Of a stretch of 64,000 nucleotides of DNA, positions 8,883-16,834 are shown one piece after another (position 1 is the first letter of the stretch; each line of letters opens with the position of its first letter). Position numbers and translations under genes: made by a program. Source of the stretch: JAGQZY01 sp964588335. Lineage in GTDB: Bacteria; Bdellovibrionota; Bdellovibrionia; Bdellovibrionales; JAGQZY01. The notes under the pieces are model-generated. The model was not told the DNA's origin and ran no database searches. It worked only from the letters and a program-made list of their open reading frames with translations. The DNA is taken from NCBI GenBank assembly GCA_964588335.1, contig CAZPOV010000020.1, positions 1 through 64,000 on the forward strand, read 5' to 3'.

Positions 8883-9620
8883 ATGGTCACTCGAAACCTT
8901 CTCCTTTTCTTTTTTAGCCTGCTCTTGGTCAGTCCCGCCCAAGGATATGACTTCAACAAATCAATCCGTGAAAAGCAGCGTGCCAAAGATGCCAAACGCT
9001 GGAGCTTGAGCGAGTGGCTCGCCCAGAAGAGTCGCAACCAGCAAATGGACGCTTGGCTCGGTTACAACCTTCCCAGTCCCTACGAATTTTATCTCAGCGT
9101 CGACACCTCAACAGTCGAGCAAGAGGTTACTGTCAACGATCTCAGTTCGTCTCAATCTTTTCGAAATTACCGTGGAGCTTTAGCCGCGTATGTTACCATG
9201 GTCGGACTTTACGGAGAATATGAGACCTCGGATGAAGAACTGGAACAGTGGAAGGCTTTATTTCTGTTTCGTATTTGGGGCACCTCCGATCAATCGACAA
9301 ATTTGACATTGCACTATGGCCTGATGAATCAAGATTTCAATGACGACCCCACCCAATTTCAAGTCGGCGGCGGCCGCATGAGCCTTTATCTTATCAAAGC
9401 CTTTGGCCTCACAGGGTCCTACGATTACATTTTTAAAGCTGAATCCGAAGCGGGTATCGAACAGAACGGATCTCGCTATGAAGCCGGAGCATTTATTGAA
9501 TATGGGGCTTTCAGAATCTATGGATCATGGTATGAAGAGACCATGGAATTGCTTAACAATTCTGTAGAAAGTGAACGCGTTCGCAAAGGAATTTTATTTG
9601 GCGGTCGCTTGTATTTTTAA
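8883..9620 (+). CDS. Putative outer-membrane beta-barrel protein
   Basis: A 245-residue protein with a signal peptide ending at SPAQGYD. After a short helical segment it shows repeated amphipathic strands with many Tyr, Gly and Phe residues (GALAAYVTMVGLYGEYE, LTLHYGLMNQDF, GAFRIYGSWYEE) and ends in an aromatic residue (GGRLYF). A terminal Phe is the usual BAM-recognition end of a barrel. The number of strands was not determined. The start ATG is only one nucleotide past AGGAG, an unusually short spacing. Confidence 0.6.
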   Translation: MVTRNLLLFFFSLLLVSPAQGYDFNKSIREKQRAKDAKRWSLSEWLAQKSRNQQMDAWLGYNLPSPYEFYLSVDTSTVEQEVTVNDLSSSQSFRNYRGALAAYVTMVGLYGEYETSDEELEQWKALFLFRIWGTSDQSTNLTLHYGLMNQDFNDDPTQFQVGGGRMSLYLIKAFGLTGSYDYIFKAESEAGIEQNGSRYEAGAFIEYGAFRIYGSWYEETMELLNNSVESERVRKGILFGGRLYF

Positions 9621-9648
9621 TTGATGTCAGCCACGAGGTTGTTTCGCC

Positions 9649-11088
9649 ATGAAATTATTAAGCCGCGAAGACGTTCAGAAAATGGATCAAAAAGTCATCG
9701 CATTAGGACAACCGCAGGCGGCCCTGATCGAAACCGTCGGTGCCAAGTTAAGCCAATGGCTGCATCCCAAAATTTCACAGGACAGCCGCGTTTTAGTGCT
9801 TATGGGCCCTGGGCACAATGGTGATGACGCGGCCGTGGTGCACCGTCGCCTAAAGAATCACGTTCGACAATTGGATGGCCTGGTCATTGGCTCCACCCAA
9901 TCGTCTTTTTTGCACTCTGAAGAAAAGCTTTATAATCTTGATAATTACCAGGCATTAGATTTCAGCCAATTCAATTGGATTATCGACGGCCTGTTTGGGA
10001 CCGGACTGTCCCGCCCACTGGATCTTCCGATTCAAAACCTGCTCCAGAGAATCAATGACTGTGACGCCACCCGTGTCGCCATCGACCTTCCCAGTGGACT
10101 GGACGCCAATACAGGATCAGTTTATGGCGCTGCTTTTCAAGCCGACCATACGCTAACGATCGCTAGCCCCAAACGTGGCCTCTACTTACTCCCCGGCCGC
10201 AACTGCGCCGGTGAAATTCATGTTATCGAAGTCACTGCTCTAAATCAGGCGTTGGAGTCGGAGGAAACAACAACCCATGCCCTCCCCCATTTTGACTTTA
10301 TAAGATTGCAACCGAAACCAGAGCAACACAAATACAGTCGTGGCAAACTGACCGTTGCGATGTCGCCAGACTTCCCCGGCGCCAGCTTGATGGTGGCTTT
10401 GGCTGCCCAAAAATCGGGGGCTGGCTATGTTCAGGTGCTTTGCCCTAGGGCCATGCTGGAAAGTCTGCAAATGAACCAGCCTTATTTGGTGTTTAGTGGC
10501 TATGACAATGTCGACCATCTTTGTCAAATGTTGGCTGAAGACGACAGCCAAGCCGTGGTCATCGGCGCCGGCTGGAAAGACATCCCCAATGATTTTGCAT
10601 GGACCTCGAAAAATTCACGGAGCTGGGTCTTTGACGGTGGTTTTTTAACTCCAGAGCTCCTTAAAAAAACCCGAAACTTCGCTTCGCAGTGCGTGTTAAC
10701 GCCGCATACGGGGGAGCTCAAACGTTTGCTTAACGACGAACCTACGGGCAAGTGGCAACAGATGGAAAAGTTGTTAGAAAAATGGCCAGGTGTATTACTT
10801 GCCAAAGGTTATGATACCATTATCGCAGAGGGCAAAAGCCGACGCTGGATCACAACCTGGAATTCTAGCTCTCTAGCCACCGCCGGTAGCGGCGACATTC
10901 TGGCTGGGATTCTTGGGGCCTTTTTAGCCCAAGACTTTGCGCCCCAGCAGGCAGCATGCCTCGCGGTTGACGCTCACCGACGATTAGCATCCCACCACCC
11001 TGTCTGCATTTCGCCGCAAACTCTTATTAACAGAATTGAAGGTGTTCTGAACGGACACCAACCACCGGTGATCAACGAAACAACGTAG
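9649..11088 (+). CDS. nnr: Bifunctional NAD(P)HX epimerase / ADP-dependent dehydratase
   Basis: A 479-residue fusion that repairs hydrated NADH and NADPH. The N-terminal YjeF_N epimerase half has MGPGHNGDDAAV, IDGLFGTGLSR and DLPSGLDANTG. The C-terminal ribokinase-like dehydratase half has LTPHTGELKRL and the anion-hole motif AGSGDILAGILGAFLAQ. The domain order matches the E. coli Nnr type. The start ATG is followed by the typical epimerase N-terminus (KLLSREDVQKMDQ). It is followed 62 bp later by the acyl-CoA ligase gene. Confidence 0.93.
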   Translation: MKLLSREDVQKMDQKVIALGQPQAALIETVGAKLSQWLHPKISQDSRVLVLMGPGHNGDDAAVVHRRLKNHVRQLDGLVIGSTQSSFLHSEEKLYNLDNYQALDFSQFNWIIDGLFGTGLSRPLDLPIQNLLQRINDCDATRVAIDLPSGLDANTGSVYGAAFQADHTLTIASPKRGLYLLPGRNCAGEIHVIEVTALNQALESEETTTHALPHFDFIRLQPKPEQHKYSRGKLTVAMSPDFPGASLMVALAAQKSGAGYVQVLCPRAMLESLQMNQPYLVFSGYDNVDHLCQMLAEDDSQAVVIGAGWKDIPNDFAWTSKNSRSWVFDGGFLTPELLKKTRNFASQCVLTPHTGELKRLLNDEPTGKWQQMEKLLEKWPGVLLAKGYDTIIAEGKSRRWITTWNSSSLATAGSGDILAGILGAFLAQDFAPQQAACLAVDAHRRLASHHPVCISPQTLINRIEGVLNGHQPPVINETT

Positions 11089-11150
11089 ACAGCCTCGGCC
11101 CCCTGTGAGACCATGACGTCAATAACAACATCATGACAAGGAGATGTGGG

Positions 11151-12800
11151 ATGGCGGTCTGGCATCAGCACTACCCCAAGGGGATTGAAGCAAAAATTGA
11201 CGTTGAAAATTACGATTCGATTGTCGATCTGATTGCAACCAACGTTGACAAGTACACCGACAAAGTCGCCTTCAGTAATATGGGCGTTTCGATGACCTAC
11301 CGTGAAGTCGATCGGCTATCGAATGATTTTGCCAATTACCTCACCCATAAATGCGGCCTGAAAAAAGGTGACCGCATTGCTTTGCAAATGCCCAATGTCC
11401 TGCAATTTCCAGTGGCTCTGTTTGGAGCGATAAAAGCTGGGATTATTGTCGTCAACACCAACCCTCTTTATACAGAGCGGGAGATGAAACACCAGTTCAA
11501 GGACTCTGGAGCGAAAGCCATTGTCATACTGGCTAACTTTGCTCGGCATTTGGAAAATATCATTGATGAAACAGACATTGAGCATGTCATCATCACAGAA
11601 ATCGGCGACCTGTTCCCCAGTGTGAAACGTTTTATTGTCAACAATGCCGTCAAATACATTAAAAAAATGGTCCCTTCCTACAACTTACCGAAGGCCAAAT
11701 CGTTTTTGACATGTATCGAAGAAGGCAAGCAATATGATTACAAGGCCGCACCCTCTAAGCGTGAAGACATTGCGTTTTTACAATACACGGGTGGAACCAC
11801 GGGCGTCGCCAAAGGGGCTATGCTGACCCATGGCAATATCATCGCTAATATGAATCAAATTTTTGCATGGATGTCGCCAAAATTTGTCGAGGGAAAAGAG
11901 ATTATCATAACGCCCTTGCCTCTTTATCATATCTTTTCGTTGACAGTGAACTGCTTGGCATTGATGTGTTACGGCGGACACAATGTCTTGATCACCAACC
12001 CAAGAGACATCCCTGACTTTATCAAAACTCTTAAAAAATACCCCTTCACCGTCCTGACCGGCGTCAACACTTTGTTTAACGCTCTGTTAGCCAACAAAGA
12101 CATCCAGTCGGTTGATTTTTCGCACACCAAACTGAGTGTTGCGGGAGCAATGGCTTTACAAGACAGTGTCGCCAAAAGATGGTTTGAAATCACTGGTACG
12201 AAAGTGATCGAGGGCTATGGACTGACTGAGGCCAGTCCTGTTTTGTGCTGCAATCCTGTCGATGATTCGGAACAACGCGGCACCATAGGCTTGCCTGTTC
12301 CCAACACAGAAATCAAGCTGGTCGACGAAGACGGCAACGAAGTTCCCGAAGGCGAACCCGGAGAGCTTTGCGCCCGAGGTCCGCAAGTCATGAAAGGTTA
12401 TTGGGAGCGGCCTGAAGAAACCGCATCAACGTTACGGGATGGTTGGCTGCACACCGGCGATATGGCGCAAATGTTGCCCGATGGGTTTTTCAAAATTGTC
12501 GATCGCAAGAAAGATATGATCTTAGTGTCTGGCTTTAATGTCTACCCCAATGAAATTGAAGATGTTGTGGCCGCCCATCCCGCCGTCCACGAAGTGGCCG
12601 CAGTTGGAGTGCCTGATGAAAAGTCAGGCGAAGCCGTAAAAATTTATGTCGTTAAAAAGGCAGAAGTCAGTGGCGAAGAGCTGCGGAACTTTGCAAAGAA
12701 AAACCTGACGGCCTATAAGGTGCCGCGATTCGTTGAGTTTCGCGACGAATTGCCAAAAACAAACGTCGGAAAAATTTTACGACGAGAACTTCGCGATTGA
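11151..12800 (+). CDS. fadD: Long-chain acyl-CoA synthetase (AMP-forming)
   Basis: 549 residues from the ATG at 11151, which is preceded by AAGGAG; the ATG at 11133 lies upstream of that SD. The P-loop-like motif is QYTGGTTGVAKGA (about residue 211), the A5 motif is EGYGLTEASPV, and the C-terminal hinge and motif are DRKKDMILVSGFNVYPNE. The catalytic Lys region TNVGKILRREL is intact at the end. These features and the length fit FadD, which activates fatty acids to acyl-CoA with ATP. The last 24 bp overlap the convergent permease gene. Confidence 0.92.
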   Translation: MAVWHQHYPKGIEAKIDVENYDSIVDLIATNVDKYTDKVAFSNMGVSMTYREVDRLSNDFANYLTHKCGLKKGDRIALQMPNVLQFPVALFGAIKAGIIVVNTNPLYTEREMKHQFKDSGAKAIVILANFARHLENIIDETDIEHVIITEIGDLFPSVKRFIVNNAVKYIKKMVPSYNLPKAKSFLTCIEEGKQYDYKAAPSKREDIAFLQYTGGTTGVAKGAMLTHGNIIANMNQIFAWMSPKFVEGKEIIITPLPLYHIFSLTVNCLALMCYGGHNVLITNPRDIPDFIKTLKKYPFTVLTGVNTLFNALLANKDIQSVDFSHTKLSVAGAMALQDSVAKRWFEITGTKVIEGYGLTEASPVLCCNPVDDSEQRGTIGLPVPNTEIKLVDEDGNEVPEGEPGELCARGPQVMKGYWERPEETASTLRDGWLHTGDMAQMLPDGFFKIVDRKKDMILVSGFNVYPNEIEDVVAAHPAVHEVAAVGVPDEKSGEAVKIYVVKKAEVSGEELRNFAKKNLTAYKVPRFVEFRDELPKTNVGKILRRELRD

Positions 12801-13520
12801 TCCGGATGGAGGAGTCTGATTCAGACTTCTCTTCCATCGCCAGAGAAATAAAAAGCTCGACAACCCGGAACCGCAAAAAATCATGGTGATAATGACGATT
12901 TGGTAGCGAACAGCGACCAACGGATCAACTCCCGACAGTATTTGACCTGTCATCAATCCCGGTAGCGACACCAATCCCACCGCCATCAGCATATTTATAT
13001 GAGGGATGAAAGCGGCCGTTAAGGCCTTTCTCATAGCGTCTTCCGGTTGACATAACTCTAATTCGGCGGCGAATCGCTCGGCCGCCAGACTCATAGTATT
13101 CATGGAGTTGGCGTAAACCATTCCGGCCAAGGGAATAAGGATTCGCACCTCGTGCCAGTCACCGCCGGGTAAAACAAACAGCACATTCCAAAACAACGCT
13201 GGAGTGGCTCCTAAAAACTGTGCGATCATGGCTTTTGCATAAAGTGAGCGACGCTTTGATTTGACCGATCGCAATGTGATCCAAGATGACAACCCCATCA
13301 TCACCATTAACAACAGTAATACTGTTAACGAGCTGTCACGGGAGAACAGAAAGGTCAGAAAATATCCAACAGCAATCAGTTGTAAAATCATACGAAAGAG
13401 GGCCACTCCCAACTCGCGCCAATTCATTTTCAATTTAAAGAAGAGCCCTATAACCAAGAAAACGGGCAACAGGGACAGCAGGAGCTGTTCAAACGGAATC
13501 TCGATGGCTTTCATAGGCAT
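12777..13520 (-). CDS. FetB-like ABC permease (UPF0014)
   Basis: 247 residues from the ATG at 13520 (AGG eight nt upstream), with a second ATG two codons later. It has about seven hydrophobic segments and the family core GMVYANSMNTMSLAAERF, followed by PHINMLMAVGLVSLPGLMTGQIL. This matches FetB/UPF0014, the permease half of an iron exporter in E. coli. The partner ATPase FetA is not beside it, so the ATPase must be elsewhere or the substrate differs. Its 3' end overlaps fadD by 24 bp. Confidence 0.82.
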   Translation of the reverse strand: MPMKAIEIPFEQLLLSLLPVFLVIGLFFKLKMNWRELGVALFRMILQLIAVGYFLTFLFSRDSSLTVLLLLMVMMGLSSWITLRSVKSKRRSLYAKAMIAQFLGATPALFWNVLFVLPGGDWHEVRILIPLAGMVYANSMNTMSLAAERFAAELELCQPEDAMRKALTAAFIPHINMLMAVGLVSLPGLMTGQILSGVDPLVAVRYQIVIITMIFCGSGLSSFLFLWRWKRSLNQTPPSGSIAKFSS

Positions 13521-13595
13521 GACGTACCTGGAAAAACAAAGGTTGTCACCCGTTTGTCGCCACCACAACTATAAAATGCAAAACAAAACCAAAAA

Positions 13596-13627
13596 AAAAT
13601 GCTCTTTTTTTCGCAAAAGAGCATTTT
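13596..13627 (-). terminator. Intrinsic terminator after the partner-switching operon
   Basis: The arms 13596-13608 and 13615-13627 form a perfect 13-bp stem with a 6-nt loop. On the minus strand it is followed by a long run of Ts, so it ends the transcript of the STAS gene at 13651. The A/T ends of the stem make it work in either direction. Confidence 0.85.
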
Positions 13628-13650
13628 GTATTATTAAAATGAAAAATGTT

Positions 13651-14148
13651 TTAAGCAGCCTGGTCGTCCGATTTATTTAAAAGAAAACGGAAGAATTTGA
13701 CTTCGCTAACATCCAATTCAGGGTCACAATCACCTTTGCAAATGCTCGACTTGTCGTAATTCAATTTGACTTGACCACCTTCGATAATAATTTCTTTACC
13801 GACATTCATCATCACGTCTTTTTCTTCGTCGCAATCTTCGCAGAAAAAAGGCACTTGCAGTGACAAAACCTCATGCTTTTCTGGCAAAAAGCCTTCCACC
13901 ATATTCATCTGCATGACAAGAGCTTTTGGGCAATTAACAAATGTAAAATTGGTATTCGGATAATTACCAAACCACATAATCCAGGCACGAATGCCTACGG
14001 AATTGATGGCAGTAACATTTTGCAAGTCGATTGCGACATCACTTGCCATATCATTTACTTCAGGAAAACTGGCTTCTTCATCAATTTGGCCACAAAACTG
14101 GTAACAAGGTTTTCCCATCATCTCGGCTTGTTTAACTTCGAACGACAT
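13651..14148 (-). CDS. STAS-like antagonist with zinc-ribbon Cys pairs (paralogue A)
   Basis: A 165-residue protein. The first half reads as a STAS/SpoIIAA-like fold: strand VAIDLQNVTAIN, then the loop N-S-V-G-I with Ser50 at the place of the phosphorylated Ser of SpoIIAA/RsbV (normally D-S-x-G). The second half has C103-x2-C106 and C137-x3-C141, a likely zinc site, and ends with FFRFLL. Two paralogues occur at 51703 and 53395. AGGAG lies inside the end of the upstream ATPase gene, so translation is coupled. It is the last gene of the phosphatase/ATPase/STAS operon. Likely role: phosphorylatable antagonist that binds the ATPase; the cysteines may sense metal or redox state. The exact role is inferred. 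Confidence 0.7.
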   Translation of the reverse strand: MSFEVKQAEMMGKPCYQFCGQIDEEASFPEVNDMASDVAIDLQNVTAINSVGIRAWIMWFGNYPNTNFTFVNCPKALVMQMNMVEGFLPEKHEVLSLQVPFFCEDCDEEKDVMMNVGKEIIIEGGQVKLNYDKSSICKGDCDPELDVSEVKFFRFLLNKSDDQAA

Positions 14149-14149
14149 A

Positions 14150-14893
14150 TTAAGACTCCTTAGCCTCTATTATAATCAAACTTTTATTCATTTCAACGCG
14201 GTCTTCGTGATGAGCCGTTCTTGGCATCCAAACCAAGACCAACGTGCCTTTACCTGGATCGACCGTGATGGCCATTCCCACGCCCAAAGTGTAGATCAAA
14301 TAACTCCCAATACCAGCACCCATTCCTTCGTCTTTTTTGATGGCATTCTTAACCCCTTTATCAAAACAGCGCTGCATATTATTGAGCATCTGTTTGGGGT
14401 CGAGAGTACCGAAAAAATCGCGGCAATATATCACCACTGTTTCATCGTTGGCATCAATTCCAAATCGCATTGATTTCGAATGATCTGGTGCTGTTTTAGT
14501 GAAGTTGGTAAATAACTCGTCAGCTATTAGAAAGATATCATCGCGCACGCGTCGATACTTGCTAGATTTCAAAAACTGCTCCACTTGAGCTAAAAAATCC
14601 TTTTTGCTGGAGTGACCAAAAAACTTTTGCTGAAATCGCATACTAATATCTTCTGTGATTTCAATAAGACATTCACCGGGATTATTTAAAAATTTGTTAA
14701 TATCATCTTTAATTTTTACGACACGAAACTCATCAAAGCCGTTCGTGACGACTTGGATGGGAGCGTTCGAAACAGCCATATTCACTGCATCTCCGGGACG
14801 AATATCGGACCCGACCACGATCTTGTCGCGCAACGGACCATGGGCGTCTTTCACGTAGTCTTTTAGATATACGACTTTTTTATCATTGCTCAT
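14150..14893 (-). CDS. HATPase anti-factor kinase, RsbW/SpoIIAB-like (paralogue A')
   Basis: A 247-residue protein with a GHKL ATP-binding fold in its C-terminal half: N-box DELFTNFTKTAP (E126, N130), G1 box CRDFFGTLD (D159), G2 box EGMGAGIGSYLIY (about 189-201). No dimerisation/His-phosphotransfer helices are present, as expected for anti-sigma-type kinases. The N-terminal ~100 residues (GDAVNMAVSNAPIQV) are of unknown fold and unlike ordinary RsbW. It overlaps the phosphatase stop by 1 nt and is 1 bp from the STAS start, so all three are co-translated. The same architecture recurs at 53893-54717. Expected to phosphorylate the STAS Ser. Confidence 0.75.
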   Translation of the reverse strand: MSNDKKVVYLKDYVKDAHGPLRDKIVVGSDIRPGDAVNMAVSNAPIQVVTNGFDEFRVVKIKDDINKFLNNPGECLIEITEDISMRFQQKFFGHSSKKDFLAQVEQFLKSSKYRRVRDDIFLIADELFTNFTKTAPDHSKSMRFGIDANDETVVIYCRDFFGTLDPKQMLNNMQRCFDKGVKNAIKKDEGMGAGIGSYLIYTLGVGMAITVDPGKGTLVLVWMPRTAHHEDRVEMNKSLIIIEAKES

Positions 14894-16710
14894 CAGGCGG
14901 CCACCTTTTGCTTCTCAAATTCAACTACTACTAGCGTCACATCATCATCGAGAGGTGTCTCTTTTCTAAATTCATTCAATTCCCCAAATACGCTGTTCAC
15001 TGTGGCATCAACATTTTGCACGTTGATCTGCCCTAACGACTTCAAAAAACGTCGCTCTCCCCAATTTTCTCCTTCAGGGCTTTTAACATCAACAATTCCA
15101 TCTGTGTAAAACACAATTCTGTCACCCTCTTCGACATTCATCGTATAGTTTGAGTATTCGGAGTCTGGACTCTCACCCAACCGAGGATTGTTGATTTCCA
15201 TCAAGGGATAGTAGTCCCGCCGCTTGGGTTTGCCCTCAACTTCATGACTCAAGAAAAAGGGCGGATCGTGTGAGGCGTTGGAATAAGTTAAAGTATTGTC
15301 ATCTAAATCAAAACAAGCGAGGAAGAAAGTCATCATCATTTCTCCCTTTGAGGTGGAATAAATCGCTTTATTCAGCATCGACAAAGCAGTACCGGGAGTT
15401 ATATCCGGAATCCCCTCAATCACCGAGGCCACGGCTCGCGCAGCGCTTGTTAAAAGGGCCGCCGGCACACCGTGCCCAGTGGCATCGCCAATCCATAGAT
15501 AAACTTTATTGTCGACATGACTATAGTGCCACCAATCACCACCACATTCTGAAGCTGGGACAGAATCGCCATAGATGTTGAAGGGTCCTATCTTGGCATC
15601 GTTCTTGGGAAACAACGTATCCTGCACAGTTTGGGCAGTCTGTAACTCGGCTTCCATTCGGGCGTTCTCAGCTGTCTTATCCAGTAACCTTGAAACTTCT
15701 TCTGTCATTTTGTTAAAGCTTTTTGCTAAAACACCAATCTCATCACCTGATTTTTCTTCAACACGCACGCTGAAATCACCATCCATGACCTTACTCGTGG
15801 CCTCCGCCAACCCACGTAAGGCACTGGTGAGTGTATTGGAGGCGAAAACTCCAATAATAATCAGAAAACAAAGAATCAAAGCTGTAAAAACCACCGAGCG
15901 CTGCATGAGCTTGCGAACCGCACTCAATGCCTTTTCTTTATTAACCAAAGACACCACATAGAGATGGGCCTTACCAACTTTCGAATAGGATGTTAGGTAG
16001 GTCGTGTCACCAAAATTAGCTTCTTTGGTTCCTTCGTGAAATTTATTATTAAAAACATTGTTATCAAGATACTTGGGAAGGTTTTTGTGCTGCAGATCAC
16101 CGGCCACAAATCCACGCAGAGAGTGGAACAACAATGACTGATCGCCATCTCCTTGACCAAAAAGTGCAAAAAAGTTTGCATTCTCGACCAGCAAAACACT
16201 GAGTCCTTTGAAATTGGCCGAATCGGCTTTGGCGATAAGATAAAAATGCATGGGGTGATCTTTGGAGACTCCCACTGTAAAACCGGTGTACCAGGCTTCC
16301 TGCATCAACGTATCCAATTTCGATTTTTCAACTGAGCTAAAGTTTAACCCTTTCGAGATACTAAATTCTTCATTGAACGATTTGCCATTCCAGGTGAAAC
16401 TTTTGAAAGCCTTCAAATCCGCCTCTGAAGAGAAGTAAGTTCTACCATTGTTAGACATGTTTCTTGATGACGGATCGAAATTGGAATTGATGGCTTTTAA
16501 AGATTGGATATAACTATTAAGCTGTGAATCCACTGTCGAGGCCTTAGCCCGTGTCGATGACAATGTCGAATCGTATACATAAGCCAACTTGTCGTCTTCA
16601 AACAAGCTTGTCGCCATAACCACAATAAGACTGATCGCCAGTATTGGCAGCGTCGATAAGACGATGAGAATCTTATTTTTAATAGAAAGCGATTTCAAAC
16701 TTAGTGTCAT
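14893..16710 (-). CDS. Membrane sensor with HAMP and SpoIIE/RsbU-type Ser phosphatase
   Basis: A 605-residue protein: TM1 about 14-34, periplasmic sensor 35-270, TM2 272-293, HAMP 294-346 (GLAEATSKVMDGDFSVRVEE), an RsbU-type linker ELQTAQTVQDTLFP (355-368), and a PP2C_SIG domain about 380-600. Metal-binding Asp residues are in SECGGDWW (D392), IGDATGHG (D409), FYTDGIVD (D537) and LDDDVTLVVV (D589/D590). All are present, so it is predicted active. It should dephosphorylate the STAS protein encoded two genes downstream. The periplasmic region resembles a Cache-like sensor but the ligand is unknown. It is the first gene of its operon and divergent from the FecR-domain gene. Confidence 0.9.
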   Translation of the reverse strand: MTLSLKSLSIKNKILIVLSTLPILAISLIVVMATSLFEDDKLAYVYDSTLSSTRAKASTVDSQLNSYIQSLKAINSNFDPSSRNMSNNGRTYFSSEADLKAFKSFTWNGKSFNEEFSISKGLNFSSVEKSKLDTLMQEAWYTGFTVGVSKDHPMHFYLIAKADSANFKGLSVLLVENANFFALFGQGDGDQSLLFHSLRGFVAGDLQHKNLPKYLDNNVFNNKFHEGTKEANFGDTTYLTSYSKVGKAHLYVVSLVNKEKALSAVRKLMQRSVVFTALILCFLIIIGVFASNTLTSALRGLAEATSKVMDGDFSVRVEEKSGDEIGVLAKSFNKMTEEVSRLLDKTAENARMEAELQTAQTVQDTLFPKNDAKIGPFNIYGDSVPASECGGDWWHYSHVDNKVYLWIGDATGHGVPAALLTSAARAVASVIEGIPDITPGTALSMLNKAIYSTSKGEMMMTFFLACFDLDDNTLTYSNASHDPPFFLSHEVEGKPKRRDYYPLMEINNPRLGESPDSEYSNYTMNVEEGDRIVFYTDGIVDVKSPEGENWGERRFLKSLGQINVQNVDATVNSVFGELNEFRKETPLDDDVTLVVVEFEKQKVAA

Positions 16711-16834
16711 AGTGCTTTTTTCGGCATATCTCCCAAAAAACTAACTTCATGATTCGGATTTCTTTTAAGAAATGGTCGAAGGTCTAGGAAATATATAGAC
16801 CAATACGCCGATTCTATAATTAAGGAGAAAAGGT

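Noticed and set aside
14207..14473. Open frames opposite real genes in the partner-switching operon and elsewhere
   Set aside because: They are antisense shadows without SD or recognisable domains, while the opposite strand has clear families.
16707..16727. A six-codon frame whose TGA overlaps the ATG of the sensor phosphatase
   Set aside because: The GGGAG upstream is only about 2 nt from its ATG, too close for a working ribosome-binding site, so a leader peptide is not supported.
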